Source: Cordylochernes scorpioides
Lineage: Eukaryota > Arthropoda > Arachnida > Pseudoscorpiones > Chernetidae
DNA: 64,000 nt
Reading direction: 5' to 3'
Assembly: GCA_030710605.1 (NCBI GenBank)
Contig: CP092877.1
Coordinates: 1-64,000 of the forward strand
Shown here in pieces: positions 10,212 to 19,909 of this stretch; the first letter of the stretch is position 1; each line of letters opens with the position of its first letter. Under the pieces are notes generated by a model. The model was not told the origin of the DNA, did not search any database, and was given only the letters and a program-made list of their open reading frames with translations. Made by a program: the position numbers and the translations under genes.

Positions 10212-10667
10212 GTGAAGTTCAACTCGAAGAAACAATCACCGAAACAACAACAGCAGCCTTCGAGGAAGAAGGAGAAGTCAGCCAAAACAAGATCACGATG
10301 TCCAAAATGCGGAGGTTTCACCCACGGGGAAGGACAGGCTTGCCGTGCTAAAGGACAAAGATGTAACCTATGTTCAAAAACTGGCCATTTTGCAAATTGC
10401 TGCCCAGATAAGCAGACGAAGACTGCGGAAGTCAAAGCTGTTTCTGAACTTGATGAAGAAATTAGTTTTCTCCTGGAGGTCTCAGCTGTGGAGGATTCAT
10501 CTAATCTCGATGATGATGAAGGCGTGTGCAGGAGGCGATGGACAGCAGAAATCCAAGTGAACGGGAAACAGGTGAAGTTCAAGCTCGAATCCCAGGCGGA
10601 TGTTACATGTGTTTCCTCTGTGTCTCTTCAAGAAGATAATGGGACAGCAACGACTAGTGGAAAGTGA
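10212..10667 (+). pseudogene. Gypsy-1 nucleocapsid zinc knuckles and defective protease
   Basis: A 151-residue frame rich in Lys/Gln has a CPKCGG..H...C-type motif and a canonical knuckle CNLCSKTGHFANCC, followed by an acidic linker and a protease-like segment VNGKQVKFKLESQADVT. In active proteases the motif is D-T/S-G-A; here it reads E-S-Q-A, so the catalytic Asp and the Gly are lost. The frame then ends early at 10667. Confidence 0.8.
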
Positions 10668-10778
10668 TATCACCATTAGAGCTGCTGAATTTTCCGAACT
10701 TCAGACTGTGGGTATGTTTATATCAACGCTGCGAAATGGCATTATGAAATCAAGGAGAATATTTATGTCATTCGTCGT

Positions 10779-11156
10779 TTGAGTGAACCTCTTCTGAGTC
10801 GCCGGGCATGTGAGCTCTTGAACCTGGCGAGGCGAATTGAAGTGGTTGCGGCGAGAATTAACCCGATCAAGGAATTCCCTGAAGTATTTGAAGGACTGGG
10901 ACAGATCGGAAACCCTTACGAAATCAAATTGAAACCTGGAGCAAAACCATATGCTGTGCATACTCCTCGACGGGTACCAATACCTTTGATGGAAAAGCTC
11001 AAAACAAGATTGGAAGAGCTCGACAAAGACGAGATCTTGACGAAGATTTTTGAAGCTCAACAAGAAGATACGACCCTGAAAGCAGTAGTCAACTACCTTG
11101 AGCAAGGCTGGCCAGATCTCACAGGCTCTGCTCTCTTATTGGCATGTCAAGGATGA
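10779..11156 (+). pseudogene. Gypsy-1 RT N-terminal stub joined to integrase region
   Basis: Residues around EFPEVFEGLGQIGNPYEIKL and PRRVPIPLMEKLKTRLEEL are the conserved lead-in of Ty3/Gypsy reverse transcriptase. Directly after DKDEILTKI the text switches to FEAQQEDTTLKAVVNYLEQG, which belongs just upstream of the integrase zinc domain. The RT catalytic YxDD, the RNase H and the connection (about 450 residues in relatives) are deleted. Confidence 0.8.
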
Positions 11157-12285
11157 ACTCGGCGTTCAAAATGGACTACTGATGCGTAGCTGTCGTCTTG
11201 TTATTCCAGCAAGTATGAAACTGGAGATCCTAGATAAGTTGCACGCTGGGCACTTCGGGATTACAAAAACAAGACTTCGCGCACGTGAGACGGTATGGTG
11301 ACCTGGAATTTCGGAAGAGATCGCGGAAACGGTCAGAAAGTGCAGTGTCTGTATCCAGGAAGCAGTCTCAAAACATGAACCTTTGATACCAACCAACTTT
11401 CCTACACGACCGTGGCAGAAGATTGGAATGGATTTGTTAAAGTTCGAGAATAAGTGGTATCTAGTCCTCATTGACTATTATTATCGCTTTCCTGAAATGA
11501 TTCAGCTGGATCGGATCACAGCCAATGTGGTGGTGCGTAGTTGCAAATCCATATTTGCCCGACATGGAATACCAGAAACTGTTGTAAGCGATAATGGGAC
11601 GCAATTTGGAGCTGCTCGTGAGTTTGCAAATTTCGCAAGGCAGTACGGATTCACACATGTCACTTCAAGTCCTCGATTTCCGCAGAGCAATGGGATGGCA
11701 GAAGCAGGTGTGAAAATTGCTAAATTGATCCTCAAGAAAAATCAAGACCCATCGCTTGGACTCCTGGAGTATCGATCGACCCCTTTGGAGAACGGTTACA
11801 GCCCTGCTGAGCTTCTCATGGGACGTAAACTCCGAACGACCTTGCCAATTGCACCAGAGAATCTAAATCCAAGGTTGGTGGACTCTCAGACCCTGAAAAG
11901 AAAGGAGGGGAGACGGAGAAAGGATATGAAATCCAGATATGATCGACGCTGCGGAGCAACGGACATGGAGGAGCTATCCGAAGGTGACACGGTTTGGATT
12001 ACAGATATGTGAATCTGGGGGATTGTAAAGCAGAAAGCATCAACACCAAGGTCATATATGGTTGATACTCCAGTTGGGACTTTACGTCGAAACAGGTTCC
12101 ATCTACGAAAAGGAGATACAGTGCAATATACAGCCGACCCATCGACGCCGACCTTTTCGGGGGAGGAACTGGTTGAAAATGAAAAGACCCCAGTTGTGGA
12201 TTATCCCTCTAACGACTCAGAAGACGGCCAGATAAGAACCTGGAGTGGACGAATTGTTAAACCCGTGGATCGCCTTCATTATTAA
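11098..12285 (+). pseudogene. Gypsy-1 integrase with two nonsense codons
   Basis: One reading frame with in-frame stops at 11299-11301 and 12010-12012. It shows the HHCC zinc domain (HAGHFGITKT, KCSVC), then the catalytic core with D in IGMDLL, D in VVSDNGTQF and E in SNGMAEAGV, and a C-terminal basic tail to the stop at 12283. The first stop sits where relatives have a Trp (W-W/P-G), a TGG to TGA change. All D-D-E residues are kept, so decay is recent. Confidence 0.88.
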
Positions 12286-12343
12286 TTATATTATGCATTT
12301 AAAGTTTGTAATGTATATATATTTCATATCTTAAAAAGGGGGG

Positions 12344-12451
12344 TGTGCTGAGAACATTGGATGTTTTCCCACGTGCCGCGGCGGAGCGTGACCGTGCCTG
12401 CACGGGTGAGTAGTTGTTGTTTTGAACTCTGTATGGATGGACATTAAAACA
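12344..12451 (+). repeat. Gypsy-1 3' LTR (108 bp)
   Basis: Matches 9462-9569; preceded by a G-rich polypurine run and followed by AATTT, the right-hand target duplication. Confidence 0.93.
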
Positions 12452-12966
12452 AATTTCGACTGCAGTGCATCAAGCCTCCTAAAGTTATGTCTCATTATTT
12501 ATTTACTTTGCAGCTTTTTCTTCTATAAGAAAATCCTATTGGCAAAATATATTACATAAAATATAATTTTATTATATTGCATAAAAATACCTATATTGGT
12601 TTCTGTATTAATCAAAATTAACGCCTGATTGACGCATAAATTTATTGTTTACAAACGTAGCCAAATAAGAATTATTCTCGCGAAATTAATATTATTTTCC
12701 ATTAAAATATCAGGTATACAGATGTACTTGAAATAGAACTTCTTAAAATAGTTGCAATTTGGATTCATAGATGGCGCCACAATACCTAAACCTATCTGCC
12801 GTTCGCTCGCTCTCTTTTTGTTTCCATTTCCGGGTTAAGACAACACATTTTACATTCTAATAACACTATTTGGAACTTTACTTAAATTTGGTATTTTATT
12901 TTAAAATACGACAATTCACTATATGCATTTTCATTTTAAAGTAAAATATTTTTTCTACACTTATAT
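12452..12966. other. AT-rich gene-free stretch
   Basis: No coding frame or known repeat is recognised. There is a short GATGGCGCCACAATACC piece at 12772 that resembles the rim of other local repeats only weakly. Confidence 0.4.
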
Positions 12967-13098
12967 AAAACAAGAGGATGCGCCCGGGTTTAATCCGAGT
13001 GAAAGTTTGCCTAACGAATATTATTGATAATAATATTCGGGAACACACAGAATATTATGATAATATAATTCGTTATGTCATATATTTATATAATATAT
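12967..13098 (-). mobile_element. U2-carrying Helitron copy 3, 3' part
   Basis: Reverse complement of the last 130 bp of the U2 Helitrons (cccgggtttaatccgagtg, then ACGAATATTATTGATAATAA). The terminal CTAG is mutated to AAGAG. The element is cut at 13098 by Gypsy-A and resumes at 25440. Confidence 0.8.
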
Positions 13099-13342
13099 TG
13101 ATACGTAAAAAAAAGGTTGCATAAAAATATGCTGTAAACATCTCAAAATTATTATTCCCATATTTAAATTTTCATAGAACTTTATTCCAAAAATCATCAT
13201 CACTTAGCATTGTTTACATGACGACTTTGTAAAAAGGAGACGTTGGTTAAAAATAAAAACTAACGAGACATACATTCTTGATTATTTATTTCCTTTACAT
13301 TAAAAATAGCTATAAAAGAAAAACTTACATACATCCGCTACA
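13099..13342 (+). repeat. Gypsy-A 5' LTR
   Basis: 244 bp, matches 25195-25439 with few differences; left flank ATAT. Confidence 0.92.
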
Positions 13343-13345
13343 TAC

Positions 13346-13364
13346 TTGGCGCAGTCGACAGGAT
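13346..13364 (+). promoter_or_regulatory. Gypsy-A primer-binding site
   Basis: TTGGCGCAGTCGACAGGAT lies four bases inside the LTR; TGGCGCAG is the tRNA-Ser-type primer site common in insect Gypsy elements. Confidence 0.8.
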
Positions 13365-13585
13365 ACGAAAGAAAATTAAAAAGGTAAATTTTTAATCAAA
13401 AGTGTGACATTAACTTGTCTTCGTAGTTAATTAAAAAACTAACAACAACATTAAGCAGACTAAAACTCAATGTATTTATTGTATTACAAACTAAACAACA
13501 TATATGTAAAAGAGAGAAAATATATATATTTTTTTTAATTTATTTTACGGGGCTGCTAACCAAAATGAATGAGATATATGTAAAA

Positions 13586-15086
13586 GAGAGAAAATATCTT
13601 TATTTACGGGCTACTAACCAAAAGTTATGATTTTTGAGCCCAAAATCGATGTCAGGTGGCAAGGGACCCTAGGATGTGGAAGCAGGAGATGTCTCGCAGG
13701 GGTGGTGGAAACGTTGGGCAAGCAGGGGAATAGCGCCAGGGTGCAGTGAGGCGGGTGCGTTGAATAGGCCAGGAATCCAGGAGAAGTGGCAGATGGAAAT
13801 GGAGGCAGAAGGTCCTTGAAGCCTAGAACTTGAGGGCCCTAGACTTCAGGATGGGGCAGCTTGAGGCTCTCGCCTCGTGCTTGTCAGGAAGGCCCTGGGA
13901 GCAGCAGTTGGCACATTTGGAGGTGCGCTGGTCAGCAATGGATGGGCAGGTTCGGCCTTCATGGCCGTCTTCACCGCAGTGGAAGCACTTAGGAGCTCTG
14001 GTGCATTGGGCAGAGTTGTGGCCGAAGCCACAACAGCGGAAGCAGACGCGGGCGCGGATGGACTCCTCGAAGTTGAGGATTACTCCATCCACCACGATCC
14101 TCCCGCGAACGCCCAGGGCTCTAAAGGTCTTGAGGTCCACCTCGATGAAGGCGGTGCAGGTCCCGTTTCTGGGTGCAGAACGGTGCGCCACGCGCACCAC
14201 CTTGTCCCCAGGAAGTTTTCTAACAGCAGCGGTTTCCAGGAAGGTCTCCTCAATTGTGGAGTTGGATGTCTCCTCATCCACTTTGAAGAGGCAGATCCGT
14301 GGCAGGATCTCCTTCTGCTGGCGGACCTTCATTCCATTCAACTTGCTGGCCAGGGAGGTTGTAACCTCAGGGATGGTGTCAGGATTGCTGGAATGGAGGA
14401 CCAGCTTCCCCTTGGTGCGCAGGGAGGCCCAAACGCCTTGGGGGAGAGTGTGAGCAGCGCGGACTGTTTTCAGCATCTCCCTTGGGTCAGCCTGTGGGTC
14501 ATCTGAGATGACCACTGTGTGGGCCGCCGATTTTTCTCCATGAAGGATCACTTGGGCGGCCGCAGGCTTGGAGACGTGGGAAGGCACAGGTTTTGAAGGA
14601 CCATTCAGGTTTGTCCTCTTTGCAGGCGGGTTGGGAGCTTCAGACTGCTTCCTTTTGGTTGGAGCAGGAGCAGGCAGGGTGGAGGCAGGCTTCTTGGCAG
14701 GGAGAGCAGCAGGAGCAGGAGTGGCGGGCTTGATTGGGTCAGTCTGGGAGCTGGTTTCATTGCAGGAAGGAGCAGGGCAGGTTTGAGTGCCGCGGCAAGC
14801 AGTCTTGGGCTTGTTGGCCTCCTCAATTTCGTCCAACTCTGCGAAGGACTCGAGGGTGTCAGTGAGGTTCTCTACATTGGTAGCGAGGGCCTTGATCATT
14901 TCAGTCCGCGAGGCGATGTAGCGGATCAGGTCCTCATGCAGGGATTTCAGGGCAGGATGACCAATGGAGCTCAGGATGCTGCAGTTGCGTGAGATCACCA
15001 TCTCATCTTCCCTCTCCAGGTCGGCGACGTTCACGATGCGGGTTGTAGGCTTGTAGGCCTTCTTTTTCTTCTTGGCAGGATTCATA
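13586..15086 (-). mobile_element. ORF1-only LINE insertion in LTR-B
   Basis: A GC-rich 1.5-kb insert with one long ORF, a 235-bp 3' region and a 3' end reading GGGCCCG-less TTGGTTAGTAGCCCGTAAAT followed by AAAGATATTTTC. It is flanked by direct repeats of ATATATGTAAAAGAG. There is no ORF2 (endonuclease-RT), so it would depend on enzymes from a complete relative. An additional partial 3' end lies at 13515-13572. Confidence 0.8.
13823..15085 (-). CDS. LINE ORF1 (gag-like nucleic-acid-binding protein), intact
   Basis: A 420-residue uninterrupted frame. Order: basic start (MNPAKKKKKAYKP), a helical segment (about 25-95), a Pro/Ala/Lys-rich linker (100-180), a folded RNA-binding-type region (about 200-330, ICLFKVDEETSNSTIEETFL), then three zinc knuckles: CFRCCGFGHNSAQC, CFHCGEDGHEGRTC and a CANC...H...C form. 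This is the layout of ORF1 in R1/Jockey/I-type LINEs, which coat the element RNA. Base composition is far more GC-rich than the surroundings, suggesting recent arrival. Identical at protein level to the copy at 57590-58852. Confidence 0.88.
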   Translation of the reverse strand: MNPAKKKKKAYKPTTRIVNVADLEREDEMVISRNCSILSSIGHPALKSLHEDLIRYIASRTEMIKALATNVENLTDTLESFAELDEIEEANKPKTACRGTQTCPAPSCNETSSQTDPIKPATPAPAALPAKKPASTLPAPAPTKRKQSEAPNPPAKRTNLNGPSKPVPSHVSKPAAAQVILHGEKSAAHTVVISDDPQADPREMLKTVRAAHTLPQGVWASLRTKGKLVLHSSNPDTIPEVTTSLASKLNGMKVRQQKEILPRICLFKVDEETSNSTIEETFLETAAVRKLPGDKVVRVAHRSAPRNGTCTAFIEVDLKTFRALGVRGRIVVDGVILNFEESIRARVCFRCCGFGHNSAQCTRAPKCFHCGEDGHEGRTCPSIADQRTSKCANCCSQGLPDKHEARASSCPILKSRALKF

Positions 15087-15233
15087 TATATGTAAAAGAG
15101 TTATTCCTTTTTTTTTATATATGCGCCAACTTGGCTACAGATTATTATTGACTTTAATATTACTTTTATATTTACAAAAAGATTATATATTTCAAATTTA
15201 AATAACTCATTTAGAAACATCTTTATTTTTATA

Positions 15234-15613
15234 ATGGCAAATATACATAGATTTGAAAAATATTCTGGCAGTAAGAATAATATAAAAATTGAAAGTTGGA
15301 TTAAGTTGTATGAAGTAGAAAATTTAAAAGCAAACGATGAAGAAAAAATACACAATCTTATCTACTATTTAGCAAATGAAGCCTTAGAATTTTTTGCTGA
15401 TGAAATTCTTACAAATGCACATATAAAAAATGGGAAACTGTAAAAGATAAACTCAATGCCAGATTTAAGCCTTACACATATAGTCCCATTGTATTAGCAT
15501 CTAGAAGAAAGCTCCTTGCAAGTGAAACTGTGGAGACTTATTTTAAAGAAAAAATGGACTTACTGAATCAAACATCCTGGAAAAGCGAAGAGAAAATACA
15601 GCTACTAACAGAT
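15234..15613 (+). pseudogene. Gypsy-A gag, first copy, truncated
   Basis: Begins MANIHRFEKYSGSKNNIKIE and matches the start of the gag at 21469. It shifts frame after HIKN (15430) and stops matching at ACAGAT (15613), where minus-strand Gypsy-C sequence begins. It is a broken N-terminal capsid fragment. Confidence 0.8.
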
Positions 15614-16121
15614 TCTTTTTCTTCCGCACCATTATCAGGTTCTGTAGAATCTTTAGGCTCCATTCCACTATCAGCAATAACATCTACCTCTTTCGTAAGA
15701 GGCTCTGAACTTTCAGTTTCTAGAACTGACTTTTTATCAACTTGAGATTTTTCACTTTCTTCAACTTCAACAGACTTTTTTTCAACTTCAACCTTTTCAC
15801 TTTCATCTGCTTCAACGGATTTTTTCTCAACTTCGGCTTTTTCACTTTCTTCCGTTCTACAACTGAATTTTTTTCAACTTGAGCTTTTTGACTTTCTTCA
15901 ACTTCTACAACAGACTTTTCCTCAACTTCTTCTTCATCTTCTTCTTCATCTACCATTTCATTTTGTTCATAGAAATCCTCTTCATCTATCATTTCATTCT
16001 TCTTTTCAAGAAGCAAGTCCATCATCAAGCGTTGCTGGTCCGCCATCAAGCGCTGCTGGTCCGCCATCGTCCTGATGAGGCTTTCAATGGTCGAATTTGA
16101 GGATCCTGTCGGCTGCGCCAT
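15614..16121 (-). pseudogene. Gypsy-C gag N-terminal fragment
   Basis: Minus-strand start MAQPTGSSNSTIESLIRTM, then repeated MADQQRLM heptad-like blocks (probable coiled coil) and a long Glu/Lys/Val-rich acidic stretch. The ATG overlaps the primer site (ATGGCGCAGCCGACAGGATC). A single-base change in the homopolymer near 15858 switches frame; the end is cut by the Gypsy-A gag junction. Typical of a Gypsy gag leader region. Confidence 0.65.
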
Positions 16122-16123
16122 AT

Positions 16124-16344
16124 TGTGATGTTCTATTTTAGAAGAACGAGTTTTACGAGACATGAGAAGCTTCATAGCAAAAGAAACTCTCACTTTATTA
16201 TTTTTCCTACCTATATATATACATCGCGCTTCTCGCGGACATGCAAATATATCAACCTTTCATAAGAAACAAAATGTAAAAATATATAAAACAAAACAAT
16301 ACTATGCAAATATCTCGAGGTATGCGACAACTTTTATATTTACA
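16124..16344 (-). repeat. LTR-C (221 bp) shared by Gypsy-C gag and Gypsy-B pol
   Basis: Plus-strand TGTGATGTTCTA ... CTTTTATATTTACA. To its left lies a TGGCGCAGCCGACAGGAT primer site (minus), so it acts as a 5' LTR of C. To its right lies polypurine AAAAAAAAGGGGAGA (minus), so it also acts as the 3' LTR of B. Its last 14 bp match the end of LTR-B; the remainder differs. Confidence 0.7.
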
Positions 16345-16359
16345 TCTCCCCTTTTTTTT

Positions 16360-16833
16360 TCAAAGGTTCAGCCGGGAGACTGGCTTGATGAGGCGTTTAG
16401 ACTTTGTTCTTAAAGGGTTACGGTCAGTGGAGGGTAAAGTCTGTGATGGCTCCATGGGCTCCGTTGATGGGTGGGGTCCCTTGTCAGTCTTGTCCAGCAG
16501 AGTCGGCACAGGTGGGGGTGATGCGTGCTCACTTTCAAGTGGAGGAGGACCATTGTTCTCAATTTCCTTATGATAGTCCATGGATGAAGTTTGAGCCTCT
16601 GGCTCACCATGAAAAGGTCTCAAGAAGGCTTGATTACGACGCAATATCCTATCTTGAGATCTCACTGCATATGACCTAGGACTTAACTGCTTGACTACAG
16701 TAGCAGGAGTCCAAACTCTTTCACGCTCTTTCAAGAACACTGGTTGATTTTCAGAGAGTTGCTGATGTGATGTAGAATGCATATCACAATAAGATGTTTG
16801 TCTTGCGCGAGCGCGCGTTTCTAGGAATTTCAC
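16360..16833 (-). pseudogene. Gypsy-B integrase C-terminal tail
   Basis: Contains ERERVWTPATVVKQLSPRSY and VRSQDRILRRNQAFLR, the post-core motif of retroviral-type integrases that holds the GPF/GKF-like fold, then a Pro/Ser-rich low-complexity end. It is one frame off from the core upstream, from a frameshift near 16830. Confidence 0.75.
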
Positions 16834-17293
16834 TAGTTTTCTCCAGTACAGATGGTTCCAAAAGATCTTCTTTAATTGGCAACACGGTTCTGGTTCGGCG
16901 ACTGTAACGTCGTTGCACAGGTGAACCTAATCCTTCTCTTGGGGTGTTTCGATAGTTCAACAGTGCCATTTGGATGTCTTCTTTTCCTCTTTCACATTTT
17001 CTAAGAAGACTTTTTGCTGTTTGAACTGCCCTTTCTGCCAACCCATTGGACCTAGGGTGTAGAGGGCTAGAGGTTTGGTGGGTAAATGACCATTCTTGTG
17101 AAAATTGCTTGAATTCTCTTGAACAATAGTTGGTACCATTGTCAGTTTCTAGAACCTTTGGGATCCCGTGTTGGGCAAACCATTCCTTTAAATATACTAT
17201 TGTTTCTTTAGAATTTAATGATTTAAGTTCTTTAAAATCAATATATTCAGAATAACTATCAGTTACCAGTAAATAATTGTGGTCATTATACAT
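16784..17293 (-). pseudogene. Gypsy-B integrase catalytic core
   Basis: The core shows D in LLVTDSYSEYIDF, D in VLETDNGTNYC and E in SNGLAERAVQ, the D-D-35-E triad of integrases that join cDNA to chromosomal DNA. Separated from the zinc domain by a stop at about 17360. Near-intact copy also at 60598-61059. Confidence 0.85.
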
Positions 17294-17359
17294 AAAAACA
17301 TCAGATGCTACAATCTGCCATGGAATTTTGGGTATTTCCTTGTTAATGATTGTTTGTTT

Positions 17360-19909
17360 TTAATTACTCCTGGAATTGGAAATGCAAATCATGCACTTTT
17401 CTCCTTGGTTGATTATATCTTTTGTTACTCCAGGCCAATAAATTGATTCCTTGGCTCTTTGAAGAGTGCCGTTGATGCCAATATGTCCGATGTGCAGACT
17501 CTTTAAGACCTTGACTCTAAGAGATTTAGGGATTATTATGCGGAGTCCTTTGAATATTAAGCCTTCATGCAAAGAGATTTCTTCTCTGAAGGGCCAATAT
17601 AATCTGCATTCAATTGGAACTCCAGACTTGTGTTCCGGCCATCCATTTATTAGAAGTGACTTTAGTTGCGATAGTTCTGGATCAGTTTCTGTTGCCGTCA
17701 CCAGTTCATTCTTTGTTAGGCTTTGTGGCATAGAAATACATAGAAGAATTTCTAGATGCTCGTTTTCAAATTTTTCTTCTTCAACACAATCCCTGCTTAG
17801 TAAATCAGCTATAAACATACCTTTACCTCTAACATATTTTACCTTTAGATCATAGGGCTGTAGCTCTAATAATATTCTCTGCAAACGGAGTGGCGATTTG
17901 CTCAAGCATTTCTTTAAAATGGTTTCGAGAGGCTTATGGTCAGTTTCTACCAAGATAGGTCTACCAAAAATGTATTTATGAAACTTTCGGCATCCAAATT
18001 TTATTTCTAAGGCCTCTTTCTCAATCTGGGGATAGTTGCGCTGGTAGTCAATTAGTGTTGCTGAAGCAAAGGCAATTGGACGGTTGTCCTGCATAAGTAC
18101 AGCTCCAACCGCATGCGAACTAGCATCAACTGACATTGTCAGTGTCGCATTTGGATTAAAGAATTTCAAAGCAGGTGCCTTCTTTAATGCAATTTTAATT
18201 TCTTCTAGATCATTATCAAGGGAAGGGTCCCAGTTCCAAACAACATTTTTCTTAAGGAGCATCCTCATGTTGCTGGTCTTTTCCGATGCATTAGGTCTGA
18301 AACTCTGCAAGTATTGTATCATACCAAGTAAGCGCTGAAGCTCCTTGCGATTTCTAGGACTCTGGATATCATTTATTGCTTTGACCTTTCCAGGGTCTAT
18401 TTGTATTCCTGCTTTTGATATCAAATGTCCCAAAATTTTAACTTGTTCTCTTTCGAAGACACATTTTTCTTTGTTTAATTTGATTCCAGTTGATTTAAGC
18501 AAAGAAAGAACCTCATAAGTTCTCTTTCTCAATGTACCCAGGTCAGGTGCATGGATCAGAATATCATCCATTGAGTTTTCTACTCCCTTTAGGTCACTTA
18601 GTAAATCAGTCATAATTTGTTGCATTATTTCTGGGGCAGTTTTAATACCAAATGGTACCCGTAAGAATGAGTATCTTCCCCATGGTGTTGAAAAAGTTAA
18701 GTATGGTTGTGTTTCTTCATCAACTGGGAGTTGCCAAAAGCTTTTCTTTAAATCCAGTTTGGTGAAGTATTTGGACTTGTGCAAGGTGACTGCAATGTCC
18801 TCCAGTCGTTTGAGAGGAAACTTTCTTCGTAACAAAATCTTGTTTAAGTCTGAAGGATCAAGACATATCCTTATCTTTCCGTCCTTGCGAACTATCACCA
18901 TATGACTGGAGATGGGAGTGGGGTGATTCACTTTTTTGATTATGCCCAATGCTTCCATTTCATCAAGTTCCTTCTTGACATTAGCTTTAATTGCAAACGG
19001 TATCTTGCGAGCAGGTTTAATGGGCAAATTTTTTGGAATTTCTGAAAAGTCAGCTTTATATTTATAGTTCCTTATAAGCCCTATACCTTTAAACAATCCT
19101 TCAAATTCCATTTCTGGACAGACTTCATCAACCCTGTAGATCAAGCCTAACTGTGAGCAGGCATCTCTTTCCAGAATCGGAGTTATTCCTTTTTCTGATA
19201 TTATAAATCTGAGACCTACTGCCTTACTTTTTATTGCGCAAGTAACATTTGTCTCGCCCATTACCCTTATAGATTCACCAGAGTAAGTTAATAACTTCCT
19301 TACTCTACTTGAATTAATTTTTAGTTTAAGTTTTTTAGAGAGTGTCAAAGGTATGACATTGCACTGAGCTCCAGTGTCCAATTTAAAATCAACTGTTTGA
19401 TTTCCTTTGAACGTTACTCTTTCCAACCACTCTTGTCCATTTCGGGTCTTTATTTCATTTATTGAGAGAGAAAATTCATCCGATTCCACCTCAGTATCTT
19501 CTACAAGGTTTACCACTCTTTCCCTTTTGGCAGTTTTGCATAATTTTGAAAAATGGTTAGCCTTTTTACATTTATGGCATACTTTACCATATGCTGGGCA
19601 TTTGTTTATTTCATGTTTAGCTCCACAGCGTGTACAATTATTTATAAGTTTCTTAAAGCTTGTGGTATCTCTAGGATTAAAGGCTTTCTGTGAGAAATCT
19701 CTACTAATTTTTCTTTCGATTGTGGAAATGGATGGCTCACTTTCGTTCCTATCTTTAATTTCTCTTAGTTGTGTGTTAGCATTTTCAGCAGCTACACATA
19801 TTTGAATTGCTTTAGTTATATTCAGATCTGGATCAGAAAGTAATTTTTCTCGAACATCATTATTTTGTATACCAACAACTATTCTATCCTTAATTAGTTC
19901 ATCCTCCAT
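17360..19909 (-). CDS. Gypsy-B gag C-terminus, protease, RT, RNase H and integrase zinc domain
   Basis: An open 849-residue frame. Order: capsid C-terminus (IKDRIVVGIQNNDVREKLL), two zinc knuckles (CTRCGAKHEINKC, CHKCKKANHFSKLC), protease with DTGAQCNVI, RT with the SMDDILIH catalytic site (usual YxDD with Tyr replaced by Ser), RNase H (SVDASSHAVGAVL, ETDHKPLETIL) and an integrase HHCC region (HIGHIGINGTL...CMIC). Gag and pol being in one frame is common in this branch. The catalytic residues other than the Tyr are kept. It stops before the integrase core, so the polyprotein is truncated. Confidence 0.9.
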   Translation of the reverse strand: MEDELIKDRIVVGIQNNDVREKLLSDPDLNITKAIQICVAAENANTQLREIKDRNESEPSISTIERKISRDFSQKAFNPRDTTSFKKLINNCTRCGAKHEINKCPAYGKVCHKCKKANHFSKLCKTAKRERVVNLVEDTEVESDEFSLSINEIKTRNGQEWLERVTFKGNQTVDFKLDTGAQCNVIPLTLSKKLKLKINSSRVRKLLTYSGESIRVMGETNVTCAIKSKAVGLRFIISEKGITPILERDACSQLGLIYRVDEVCPEMEFEGLFKGIGLIRNYKYKADFSEIPKNLPIKPARKIPFAIKANVKKELDEMEALGIIKKVNHPTPISSHMVIVRKDGKIRICLDPSDLNKILLRRKFPLKRLEDIAVTLHKSKYFTKLDLKKSFWQLPVDEETQPYLTFSTPWGRYSFLRVPFGIKTAPEIMQQIMTDLLSDLKGVENSMDDILIHAPDLGTLRKRTYEVLSLLKSTGIKLNKEKCVFEREQVKILGHLISKAGIQIDPGKVKAINDIQSPRNRKELQRLLGMIQYLQSFRPNASEKTSNMRMLLKKNVVWNWDPSLDNDLEEIKIALKKAPALKFFNPNATLTMSVDASSHAVGAVLMQDNRPIAFASATLIDYQRNYPQIEKEALEIKFGCRKFHKYIFGRPILVETDHKPLETILKKCLSKSPLRLQRILLELQPYDLKVKYVRGKGMFIADLLSRDCVEEEKFENEHLEILLCISMPQSLTKNELVTATETDPELSQLKSLLINGWPEHKSGVPIECRLYWPFREEISLHEGLIFKGLRIIIPKSLRVKVLKSLHIGHIGINGTLQRAKESIYWPGVTKDIINQGEKCMICISNSRSN

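Larger units (their letters stand above)
9462..12451 (+). mobile_element. Gypsy-1: compact Ty3/Gypsy retrotransposon, internally deleted
   Basis: Two 108-bp LTRs (TGTGCTGAGAAC ... ATTAAAACA) flank 2.8 kb of gag-pol remnants, and the whole is bracketed by the 5-bp target duplication AATTT. A primer site TGGTGGCAGCGATAACTGG follows the 5' LTR directly and AAAAAGGGGGG precedes the 3' LTR as polypurine tract. The pol region jumps from the start of RT to the integrase, so the RT-RNase H core is gone. The second half of the element is repeated, with the same lesions, at 54650-56218. Confidence 0.92.
13403..15176 (-). repeat. LTR-B, left copy, enlarged by a LINE insertion
   Basis: Reads (plus) TGTGACATTAACTTG ... 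CTTTTATATTTACA, with AAAAG on both sides (13398-13402 and 15177-15181), so it behaves as a solo LTR within Gypsy-A. Without the LINE insert (about 1.57 kb between copies of ATATATGTAAAAGAG) the LTR would be close to 200 bp. On its coding strand a TATATAAAAAAA box precedes the presumed start. Confidence 0.8.

Noticed and set aside
13830-14506. Long plus-strand frames (207 and 209 codons) opposite the LINE ORF1, also at 20696-21331 and 57597-58273
   Set aside because: They are antisense shadows of a GC-rich gene with recognisable zinc knuckles; their own sequences have no domain.
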